Positions 45,251-56,154 of a stretch of DNA of 64,000 nucleotides are shown one piece after another. The stretch is from the NCBI GenBank assembly GCA_035578905.1, contig JAQJVL010002737.1, positions 1-64,000 of the forward strand, written 5' to 3'. A model generated the notes under the pieces. The model searched no databases, was not told the origin of the DNA, and saw only the letters and a list, made by a program, of their open reading frames with translations. The stretch's first letter is position 1. Every line of letters begins with the position of its first letter. Made by a program: the position numbers and the translations under genes. The DNA is from Stictocephala bisonia (Eukaryota > Arthropoda > Insecta > Hemiptera > Membracidae).

Positions 45251-46721
45251 TAATTAAGGCTGTTGGTTGGCTGAATCTAGGATACAAGGTTTTTGCAAAG
45301 CTGATGGCTAATCATTTATTGTTGAACGTTTTCTATTCTAACGAAAAATAAAAAAATACATTTTTACCAAATAATGATAATAGTACAGACTAGTTTCTCA
45401 GTATAGAGGATTATAGGGACAAAACTCACCACTTCTACGCATAAGTAGGGATACTTATACAAGTCTGGGTAGAGTAAAAAAAGAAATTAAAAATGTTGTC
45501 TATTTTCTGAATAAGTCATCTCAAGAGAATGTCTAATATAGTGGATAGTCAATAAAATACTGAAGTTCCTAATATATTACAAGAGATTAATGACTTAGAT
45601 TACCGATATCTTATACAATGAAGTTAAAAAGGAAATCATTAAAAATTTAGAGGTTTTATTTTTGAAAGTGGAGTTCAAGTTCTGAAAAGAAGAAGAATAA
45701 AATGTTGGTACATCTTTATTAACCAGTAGCATTATATTCAAGAATAAAATTAATTATTCAAAATAATAAATAAAAAAAATTTTAGCAGGATGAGATCTGA
45801 TCCTGCTTTATCTTCCATTAATTTAAAAACATCTTTTCCATTCTAATGTCCTAAAATATCATTTAACAAATCTTTTTTATAAAAAGGGTGAATGCTAAAG
45901 AGCAAAATAAAGACTTCTGGCATTTTCTTGTGATTTGAAACATACGTCTTTTTTATGCAAATAATTGTCTGTATGTCTCAGTTTTCAGAAGGGTAACAAG
46001 TATTCAATCTCCCTTTAACCAAGTGTCGTCTGCAGTAGATTGGTTAAAAATACATGATCTGAGTCAGAATAGTCTCCTTATAACTGTCGTCACTGACCTT
46101 ATAAATCTTTAATTGATTACCATACTATTAAACTCAAAGGGGAGGCTTTGCTATTTGGTCTTGGCCCAATATGAAACGAAAACATCTTTACTTGTACAAG
46201 AGGCGAAGTTAGGGCTGTAAAGCCCTCTCTACCACTTAACCTCACAATGATTATGATTTAAAATGAACTAGGATGGGATTTATAAACATATATATTGTTT
46301 TTTATTACTGTAACCCTTTACTAACAAGTTATCATGCACAATCACTTTGGCTTGACTCTCCTGGCCAGAGAAGTGCTTCCTCAAAGTCTACAATTCTTCC
46401 TGCAACTATTTGTAAATTACCAACCAATTGTATAAAAACTATTACAACCAATAATGAGAGGTATCTTATCCCTTCGCGAGCATATGCCAATTATATAAGC
46501 AAACCTTTTTCTTCTAGCATATATACACACATTGTTTTTAGCTCAACGAGCATTTGCCGAGAATACCCGTCATATGAAATTTGAGTCTATTTGATCCCCG
46601 CCCTGCCTCCCAAGGTCACACGCAATTCATTTTTAGTCATACTACAACCTCCACCCAATACTATTGCTGATTCCCCCTTCCCTACCCTCTTCTCTCTCTA
46701 AAACTTGTGTCGTTACAATTT
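45251..46721. other. Unassigned sequence, possibly degenerate transposon
   Basis: Some stretches (45880-46260) have a base composition like the LINEs, but no motif could be confirmed. A GC-richer patch lies at about 46590-46710. Confidence 0.3.
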
Positions 46722-46848
46722 TAGGTTAGGTTTAAGGACACTAGGCCAGGAATTAGTATATTGGATAGATAGGACATCAACAAACTTACCTTAGAAGATA
46801 AGTTCACTAACACCAGACTAGTAGTAACAAACACAAAATAAACACATA
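46722..46848 (+). repeat. Dispersed repeat, copy 2
   Basis: Reverse-complement partner of 21409-21540. It starts with TTAGGTTAGG at the edge and stops just before the LINE at about 46890. Confidence 0.6.
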
Positions 46849-46889
46849 TACATAGTCCTAAGCATATTTTACTGAAAGATACTTCTTAT

Positions 46890-47912
46890 TTCTAAAGTAT
46901 CACTATGTATGTGTATTAGTGGAGAGTGGTCCAATGCGATTGAGGTTCCAACCGGTGTACCTCAGGGCTCGGTCCTTGGACCTCTTTTATTCTTATTACA
47001 AATCAATGACCTTCCTAGTGCTGTCAAGGCTAAATTAATTTTGTATGCGGATGATACAACCTTCATTAATAGCCACACCAACTGGGATATTTTACAAGAC
47101 CTTGTCAAAAATACAGTAGAGGAAGCGTCAGTATGGTTTAGGTGCAATGGGTTTCTGCTAAACGAAGGTAAAAACTCAGAACATATTATTTAGATTAAAA
47201 CAAATTCCCTCACATGACTAAGCATTAAATTTTTTTACTGATGTAAAATATCTCGGGATTTTTATTGATGATAACTAAACTTGGAATTCTCATATTGAAT
47301 ATATCTCGAGTAGACTATCTAGAGTAATTTTCTTGCTTAGGCAAATTATGTCATGTGTGCCTGAAAGTTATGTTATATCTTCATATTATGCGTTTTTCCA
47401 ATCAATTATAAGGTATGGATTAATAATTTGGGGCAACAGTAGTAAAATAGGTGATATTTTAATCCTACAAAAAAAAAGGCAATTCGGGTAATAACAAAGG
47501 CACAACCACTAGATCATTGCAAACCACTTTTTGTCAGACTTAAATTGTTAACAGTTATAAATTTATACATACTAGACTCAATTTCTTATATACTTAAAAA
47601 TCCACTAGACCTAACCTTGAGAAGTGACCTGCATAGTTATAATACTATAAACAAAAACAGTATTGATATAGTCCACTGTAGGTTAAGCAAAACAGAGCAG
47701 AGTCACATCATTGTATCCCAAAGGTTAGTGAATAAGGTAAATATTGTAGATATGGTAGGCTGTCTAACTGTTGGATGTCTTCTCTGAGATGTTAATTACA
47801 AATTTAATTATTATTATCTTATAATATACAATATATGTATTATTTGACTGTGTCTATAAGGACTGTTTCTTGACTTTGTCAATGCTTTATTGTAAAATGG
47901 CAAAAATAAAGA
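46890..47912 (+). mobile_element. LINE, 5'-truncated, RT to 3' end
   Basis: Opens within the RT: VPTGVPQGSVLGPLLFLLQI (46940), ILYADDTTFI (47036) and VWFRCNGFLLNEGK (47130). It then runs in other frames through YLGIFIDDN, RYGLIIWGNSSKIGD and the C-terminal LHSYNTINKNSIDIVHCRLS (47630-47695). It ends near 47912 with AAAATAAAGATTTATTTATC. Three or more frameshifts. It is a relative of the LINE at 25289-33423 (same motif wording) but has clearly diverged. Confidence 0.85.
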
Positions 47913-48715
47913 TTTATTTATCATATGAATTCACATTGATTTATTTTAAGCCTATAAGTTTCAGGACAATTATTAAGACAGATGCATTTTTATACATGGA
48001 GGCGTGTAGCTGTGCACACAACTTTTATTTGTTTATAGTTGTACTAACCATGTTTTAAAACTAGGACTATTCCATAGAAGTGGAGCTCTCCCACTAAGCC
48101 GCAGACCGAGTTCCACAAAGGGGCTAAAGGTAAACGTGGAATACCTCCGAAACGAAATTGTATTAATAACCTACAAGGAAGAGCAACAACAAACGATCCT
48201 CAGAATCCTCTTCAGTTTGAAAAATTCAACTGAGCGAAGCCCGGTCTCCTGGTACTTAAATATTAAAATATAACAGTTGGAAAGGATGCATGCATTTCTA
48301 AAGTAATACATACGTCATGTTCAAACATAGCACAACCACTACTTAGAAATTTGCATTCAATATTTGTTTTAAAATAAGCATAGTTATAATTTATTTCTAT
48401 TAAATTCAGAAATTTTTCAAGCTACATTTTCAATACAGGTTATTAAAGTGAAAATTCAAGTCAATTTTATCATTACATACATATATTACAGTAATTTTGT
48501 TTATGTTGAGTTGACCTTGTGATAGATACAGAAATTATGAGGATATGGGGGTAAATAATTAACATTAAGGATTGAAAATAAAAATAAATAAAACTTTTAT
48601 GTTTGATTTAGGAAATCTATTTTTTGACATTACAAATGAGACAGTTTTTGAAATATTAGAAGATTGTTATTTGTGAAAAATTTCAAGTAAGTAAATAAAA
48701 CTTTAAAATCAAGCT
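47913..48715. other. Unassigned DNA
   Basis: A GC-richer patch (48070-48250) ends with GAGCGAAGCCCGGTCTCCTG, a word resembling insect RTE/SINE edges (compare GAGCGAAGCC at 20332). No element could be delimited. Confidence 0.3.
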
Positions 48716-49727
48716 ACAGTTGGTCTTTGTATTCAGCTTGATCTTATGTGACAAACACCCCCTCTTTACGTACAGTTGGTCTTTGTATTCAGCTTGATCT
48801 TATGTGACAAACACCCCCTCTTTACGTACAGTTGGTCTCTGTATTCAGCTTGATCTTATGTGACAAACACCCCCTCTTTACGTACAGTTGGTCTCTGTAT
48901 TCAGCTTGATCTTATGTGACAAACACCCCCTCTTTACGTACAGTTGGTCTCTGTATTCAGCTTGATCTTATGTGACAAACACCCCCTCTTTACGTACAGT
49001 TGGTCTTTGTATTCAGCTTGATCTTATGTGACAAACACCCCCTCTTTACGTACAGTTGGTCTTTGTATTCAGCTTGATCTTATGTGAAAAACACCCCCTC
49101 TTTACGTACAGTTGGTCTTTGTATTCAGCTTGATCTTATGTGAAAAACACCCCCTCTTTACGTACAGTTGGTCTTTGTATTCAGCTTGATCTTATGTGAC
49201 AAACACCCCCTCTTTACGTACAGTTGGTCTTTGTATTCAGCTTGATCTTATGTGACAAACACCCCCTCTTTACGTACAGTTGGTCTTTGTATTCAGCTTG
49301 ATCTTATGTGACAAACACCCCCTCCTTACGTACAGTTGGTCTTTGTATTCAGCTTGATCTTATGTGACAAACACCCCCTCTTTACGTACAGTTGGTCTTT
49401 GTATTCAGCTTGATCTTATGTGACAAACACCCCCTCTTTACGTACAGTTGGTCTTTGTATTCAGCTTGATCTTATGTGACAAACACCCCCTCTTTACGTA
49501 CAGTTGGTCTTTGTATTCAGCTTGATCTTATGTGACAAACACCCCCTCTTTACGTACAGTTGGTCTTTGTATTCAGCTTGATCTTATGTGACAAACACCC
49601 CCTCTTTACGTACAGTTGGTCTTTGTATTCAGCTTGATCTTATGTGACAAACACCCCCTCTTTACGTACAGTTGGTTTTTGTATTCAGCTTGATCTTATG
49701 TGACAAACACCCCATCTTTACGTACAG
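48716..49727 (+). repeat. 56-bp satellite, 18 copies
   Basis: Eighteen tandem units of 56 bp, each containing GTTGGTCTTTGTATTCAGC, TTGATCTTATGTGACAAACA and CCCCCTCTTTACGTACA. Variation is minimal and clustered: GTCTC in copies 3-5, GTGAAAAA in copies 7-8, single changes near 49324, 49676 and 49714. Clustering of variants shows that blocks, not single units, were copied. It ends at the edge of unique sequence. Confidence 0.97.
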
Positions 49728-51191
49728 AATTCCAGTTCCCATTAATATTTTGAGATAACTAGAGAGATATATTGGCAAGTGATAACTGGCGGAATGTGTC
49801 TGCCACACTTTTGGACAATAACAGATGGAACCAAACTTCGTGGCCTCATAATTTCACCTATCATACTCCCCACCCCTAAATATATTTATTACGAGTCTTA
49901 AAATGGTTTGGCAACATATGACGTTGCTACTCCTTTGGTCCTGTATCTATAAGTAGTATTAACATTCCAGAACATTATTACTACTTATAAGCACAGTTTC
50001 ATATTCCTGAAAGGGTTAACATTATTACTAATAACGTTTGTAATAATGGAATATTATGTAATGTTATTTTTGAAGCAGCAGGAATATTAAAATGTTTTAA
50101 GTTTTATTAGGTCACTTTCATTAACATAAAGTTTATTTTTTTAGAAGTATATTTTTTATAAATTGTTTTAATACGGTTGCTTGCTAAATGATGTTTTTCA
50201 GTAAAAATATCAATTTGTATACGGAGAAGTTAAGTTTTTGATTTTCATCATACTTAAACTGTTTGATTCAAGATTGATCAGATTAAAGTGAAACCTGTTT
50301 AGAACCCAATCTTGGTCAGAAATCTGGACTGACAATGATTACTTTTTTGCCAAGTAATATACTGGTATATTTTCATTTTACTAAATATAAAAATTGTTTG
50401 AATGTTTAAAATTTAAACTTAACTTTCATAAAACAATTGACATTAAAGAGTAAGTTGGCTGCATTAAAACAATTCTTGCTTCATTAATGTTTAAACTAGA
50501 ACCATATGTTTCCTTTGTTCTTCAGAAAATTTTGAGGCCCACAGCAAATGGGTCAGATTCTTGAATATCATCCCATTAGTTAATTTTTTTTTATTGGGTA
50601 AAAAACATTCTATTCTCATTACTGTATTTCTAATCAACCCTTTGGACATGGCAAACATCTGCAGACGCAACTTTGAAACTTGCCTAGCAACAAATATAGT
50701 ATTCACTTTAATTTATTTTCGACATGTAAAATGTCAATTAGATCTGGGTGGGTATGTTAGAGTTGTTATGTTCTTAAAATATTATATACCTCACAGAAGG
50801 TAAACAAAGGTACAACTAGTGATATAATGTAGTTTTAAACTACAAGTTACAGGGCTATAGATACAATTGCTAGCAGCTTTCTATCTTACTGCATTGTTTA
50901 TTTTGATTGCTTGGTTCTGTGTTTACATTGTTTCATTTATTCATTTGGTTTTTTTTCTATTATAAGTCATATTATATGATAGAAAGTGTAAAGTTGGTAA
51001 ATATATTAAGTTTTTTATTTAGTAGTTTGTATTTTATTTGATTACATGTGAAAAAACACACAGATGATAATTGACCTCCTTTATTTTTATTCTCGTTTGA
51101 TTAATGACATCTAGAAATTGTTTCATTTTCTTTTAACTTTATTTTTTAAAGTTTCATTTGTACCATAAAACAAAGATTTTTATTTACCTTA

Positions 51192-51250
51192 GTGATACAA
51201 TTAGCAAATTGTATCACTAAGGTAAATTAGCAATTAGCAAATTGTATCAC
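51192..51250. repeat. Inverted/tandem AT-rich repeat
   Basis: AGTGATACAATTAGCAAATT then GTATCACTAAGG forms an 11-bp hairpin arm pair (GTGATACAATT/AATTGTATCAC); the right half is repeated once more at 51227-51250. Confidence 0.7.
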
Positions 51251-52323
51251 TATATACTTGAAACATAATTTGGCTAAAAAAATAGAAAAATGTCCAAAAG
51301 TATTCATACGAGTATATTTTTTAGTTACAATTTATAATGAGAAACTAGAATTAAAATAAGTTTTCATGAAAAAATTTCATTTTTTACATAATTACTCACT
51401 ATACAAGGTTTAGGTCTAATGTAACTCAGTGTGTAGAGTAACCCTCTACTTATTAACAAACAGGGTTATAGAATATTAATAAAATTTTTATAGTATAAAA
51501 CGGATTTGGTTCATTTTCATATATTGGAAACTTATCTCAGCGAGTGCGTCTGAACAAGCAACTTTCGCTAACCTTTCTAAAGCAATATTTTTCAAGTGTA
51601 TATACTGAGGAAAATTAAAAAGTGACAGTATTTCTTTTTTTATCTTACCGGAAAAAAAGGATCATATAAAGCAAAGTGCAAATATAGGAATTTATAAATA
51701 AAATGATGCCTATAAATAAATCATAAGCAGATATGAAATGCACATTTTCTGAAGTATTTCATAATCACCTGCCTTTAACGGAGCAACTTTGTAGCAACAC
51801 AATTTTCTATCATCACATTAAAAATCAAAACTATCTAAGAATCTAAAAATAAATTTAATCAAAATAGACGTTCTTTAAAGTTTGCATAAATTAAATTGTT
51901 AAAACATTGAAGTAGGTTCATAGGGAGCTGGCTGCTACTTTACTCACTGAAATAATTTACCAAGAAATTTAGTTTGTTTATTTAACAATTTACCTCTGTG
52001 TTGCAAATTACATGCCTTATACAGTACTTGATTGCATTTTCTTGCAGAACAGAGACCAAAAATACATATATTTTACTTAAATTATTCAAAACTTAATAAA
52101 AAAAAGTAAAAAATAGATAATTTTCTTATAAGAGCAAAGCCATTCTAATAATCTTGCATTATTTTCTATAATGATTGTCACACATCATCAAGCTAATACG
52201 GATATTAGGAACTCAACTCACCTAACTCAAAAACTAAGACACAACATGTTAATGACAATGAGTGAAATATCATAAAAGTAAAGCAAGTGGTTTAATAGAC
52301 ATGTTAACATGCCATTTATTTAA

Positions 52324-52329
<6 letters not shown>

Positions 52330-52370
<41 letters not shown>

Positions 52371-52390
52371 TATATATAATATATATATAA
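52330..52390. repeat. (TA)n microsatellite
   Basis: About 30 TA units with a few single-base interruptions. Confidence 0.95.
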
Positions 52391-53057
52391 CTAAAACATT
52401 TATTTGCTGAATAGCTACATAATTTAGTTCCTCTGAACTCTTTAAACTAATCACACCAATTTACAAAAAATTGCAGTTTTATACAATTTTTATAAAAAGT
52501 ATTAAATTATAAAAATAATGTACAGACTAGTTAATTAACAATTAAAAAATAAAAAGATCTACAAAAACATCAACATATAATTTGTATTGAGCTATTTTAA
52601 GGCAAAAATTGAATTTAAATTAAATTACATGCTAATTAAAGGCTTCAACTAAAAGAAACATTAAAAAAAGTAAGTTCCTGAACTGAAGATGTCTGAATAC
52701 CTATTAGGAGATGACTGATGTATACATTTGTGTAAGTTTATATTGAGGAGAACAATGCAAAAACTCTGTATAATCCTAAATCTGCATGAACTTGAATGTA
52801 ATGATCTTAAATGATAATCAAATGTGCTTATTATTTACATGCATTAACTGCAGTCTTAGGAGTTTTAATAACATATTCAAGGTCAAAGTATTTCAGGGAG
52901 TCCTAGCCAACATACTTTCAGGAATGAGTAGAACTTAATTTAAATACCTGACTCTAATGGCAAGTGATTAGTCGATAATCAAGCATACGACAAATTGTTT
53001 AGTCATGTATTTTATACTGAAACCAACGTTTAATTAGACAACCTTGCATGGTGCCTG

Positions 53058-53085
53058 AAGATGACTTAAAAAAGTCAAAATGTAA
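53058..53085 (+). ncRNA. Degenerate hammerhead-like / Penelope-terminus motif
   Basis: CCTGAAGATGACTTAAAAAA followed by GTCAAAATG: CTGAAGA, a 5-bp stem (GACTT/AAGTC) with an A-rich loop, then CAAAA in place of GAAA. The same architecture as at 29747 and 41345, so probably a solo remnant of a Penelope-like terminus. Confidence 0.3.
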
Positions 53086-54715
53086 AAAACATGAACAAAG
53101 TATGCATTTAAAAATGTAAACGGTGAGATTATATAATTGTTACACAATATAGCACTTAAGACTTTCAATTTTATTAGTAATTTATTTAATTTTATGAAGG
53201 AATAATTACAATCACGTTAACAAGTTTGGCAATAAAATATAGAGAGTGACATTTGTGCTTACTCCACATAGGAGGGAAAGTACACATTTTTTAGTTTTAT
53301 TGTTCCATACAAAATTTTGTTATATCCTTTGTATGTGTAGGATTTAGAACAAGTAGCTGAGCAATTTTTTCATTTTGATTTTTAGAAAATAGTTACAATT
53401 TGTATAAATCTTTAATTAATGTGTCATATAAACTTTAACTGAAGTGACTACAAAAACATTATTATTTTTGTTTAGAGATGGATAGAGGTTCTGCACTAGA
53501 AACATATAAAATAAAGCTATAATTAAGTGTTTATAATAATTTATTTGCATAGTAACTGGAAGATAAACTTGCTGTTTATTCGTTAAGTTTAATGAGAACA
53601 ATGTCACACATCCTTAATTTACAAGTTTACCTAGCAGAGACTTCTAAGATCATTTTTGAGTACAAGTATAACATGTGAGATCAATATTAATAAAAAATCT
53701 CTAAACGGAAAAGAAAAACGATGTGACAAGATAATGAAATTTGAGAAGACTTAGTGGCTATATTGAGTATATATATTCATGTTATGGGGAATCACGCTGA
53801 CAGACCTTGAATCTTAAAATGTTTCATTAAAAGACACATGACTGAGTTAATTTATCTTTGTGTAGCATCTATACCAATTACTTTGCCATTTAATTTATAA
53901 AATATTACCAATACAAATTGTGTTTTCTCATATTATTTAAAACTTGCTCTAAAGTAGATGCTCCCTTGGATGTCCTATGTTGATGTTATTTTTTTCATGA
54001 CAGAAAACCTTTTAAACTATTTTACTTTTGTAAATCTGGCTCATTCCAGCATCAAATTTGTTTATACTAAACTAAATTCTTAGTACTATTACTTATACTA
54101 AGACCTAACTTTTTGGGATGTTAGTTTTCTTTCACAAATTCAGTACAAATGTCACAAATTAAGACAAAACTAAGATTAAATGTTTCCTTAAAAAATTGAG
54201 GAATTCGCGTTTTATAAACAAATAAACAAAATTCAGTAACAGAACAATATTTCTGTTAAGGCCATTAAAAAGTAAGAGAGTTATAAAATATAAACAATAT
54301 AAAGTTTACGAACAATAAGATTCTTCAATAATTGTGATGCAAGATTTACTTTAACAAATTTTAATTACATAACTTTGGCGATTATTTTCAAATGAATATC
54401 AATTGGCGTATCATACATTCGTTATATAAATTAATATTGTAATGTATAATAAATTAATTGCTTTAAATATCTGAAACACAGCCAATTTAAAACTTCCAAG
54501 TAAAAAATAAATAATACTGTACAAATATACCATGAAAATTGTAAAATAAAAAACTAAGCACTTAAGCATAGCAAATAAAAAAGAAAAACGGGATAGTTTT
54601 TATCTACAGATATGTAGCAAAGGAATAAACAAATATTGCACATAGTAAATGCAGAGTTTTCTAAAATTACTAACATACATGGAACACTAACACTGCAAGG
54701 CAGCAGGCACAGGAC

Positions 54716-54743
54716 TCATGCTTTTTTCCCAGGCTTTTTGTTC
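54716..54743 (-). CDS. Possible short terminal exon
   Basis: On the minus strand TTTACTGCTTGCTGTAG is a reasonable acceptor. The following sequence encodes KNKKPGKKA and TGA in one frame, a plausible basic C-terminus. No upstream exon was identified to fix the frame, so this is speculative. Confidence 0.15.
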
Positions 54744-56149
54744 TTCCTACAGCAAGCAGTAAAGACATGAATTAAAACATACTAAAGATAAAATAGTTTA
54801 ATATATAGCAACTTATACCAATGAATACACATCTATAAGAAGCGAAAATCCATTGTTAAAAAGTCAGACTACTTTTTACTAATTTTGCTCTCTGTGCGGC
54901 GCTGTTAGGTTGAGTTTGTTGTGCTATAGCCTAGAGTGAGACAGACAATGACAGAGAGAGCAGCTTGGCCAACTGGAGATAGAGAGGGAAAATTACAAAT
55001 CGCCTTAAGAATGGGAGAGAAAGGAAATGGCCGACAGAGGTATTGGGTTGGAAAAAGGGTACATGGTAAACTTCTGACCAATGCTGTGTATCGGCGGTCA
55101 AGCTAAGCTTGTTTTGTCTGCTACAGGAAGTCTGACTATTACCTTATGTCTTTTTGCTTTTTATAGATGTATATTCATTGCTTATACTAACCAAACTATA
55201 CCATACCATTCCTTTACTGAATTAAAATGCTCATCCCTAACACCGCAATAAAATGTTCTTGCAGCACTCTTAATTTCAACTGAAAACTCTTCCATTATAT
55301 TACAGTTACATATTTCAGTGGTTCTTTCCGGTGTTGTGGATACCACAATTTGAATGCATTACGATCAATTATAAGAGCCATGAATCATCATCAAATGTTG
55401 TTAAATTAGCTGGGCTTCACATGTTTTTTATTATTACCAATCTTGTCTGAAGTACAAAATTGGGGTAGAACATATATTGATATGATACATGATCTAGGCG
55501 TCCAACTGACTACAAAATTTATTCCATATCTGTTTATAGCTTATTATTTAGAATAAATTGAATTTTTTCTAGCTGAGACTCTATATACTATATATGGGGT
55601 ACATAACATTGTACTTGTGGTTGTTAGAAAATCTATTCTATTAATTGGAGGAGTTTTTGTCCAAGAAGAATTAAATTGAATTTTAAAGGGAAGTAGAATA
55701 TTATTTTGTAAAATATAAAGATTGTGTACTTTTTATAATTTATTTTATAAAATAATTAAGTACTTTTGCCAAATTAGCATTAAGTGTTTTTTTTCAACTT
55801 GTATAAGAGCGATATTGTATTGATGTTGTAGTCTCAAAAAAAAAAAAAAAAAATAAATTATAGTAGTCTTTTAATTATATGATATATTCCATTAGTGATA
55901 TTAAAAGTAGAGATCTAGAACAGCTTTTTATTGATAAATATTTTGAATTAAAATTGATATAAAGACTCAATATATTAAATTTTACTGGATAAGCTGATAC
56001 GGTTTTATTAATTTCAATATATTAGCTAGTCAAAAATGGACTTATAATTTCATCACAAATATGCTTGTACGTACAATCTGTGCATATATAATTTCTTTAT
56101 ATATGCATGTATGCAACTTTATATTAATATTCATTTCAGTCAACATATC
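54744..56149. other. Unassigned DNA
   Basis: A GC-richer segment (54885-55140) of unknown nature is followed by AT-rich DNA with an A run at about 55836-55852. No feature is supported. Confidence 0.35.
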
Positions 56150-56154
56150 ACCAG

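Larger units (their letters stand above)
49728..54715. other. AT-rich, repeat-poor stretch
   Basis: About 5 kb with no transposon coding sequence. It contains a local inverted repeat (GTGATACAATT / AATTGTATCAC, 51192-51250), a (TA)n tract (52330-52390) and one hammerhead-like block at 53058-53085. It could be the long 3' UTR of a minus-strand gene, or plain intergenic DNA. Confidence 0.35.

Noticed and set aside
46195..46240. Possible tRNA gene
   Set aside because: A short hairpin-like GGGCTGTAAAGCCC is present, but no cloverleaf or box A/B pair could be drawn.
50491..50803. Overlapping 71- and 80-codon frames on opposite strands
   Set aside because: No motif or splice context in AT-rich DNA; consistent with chance.
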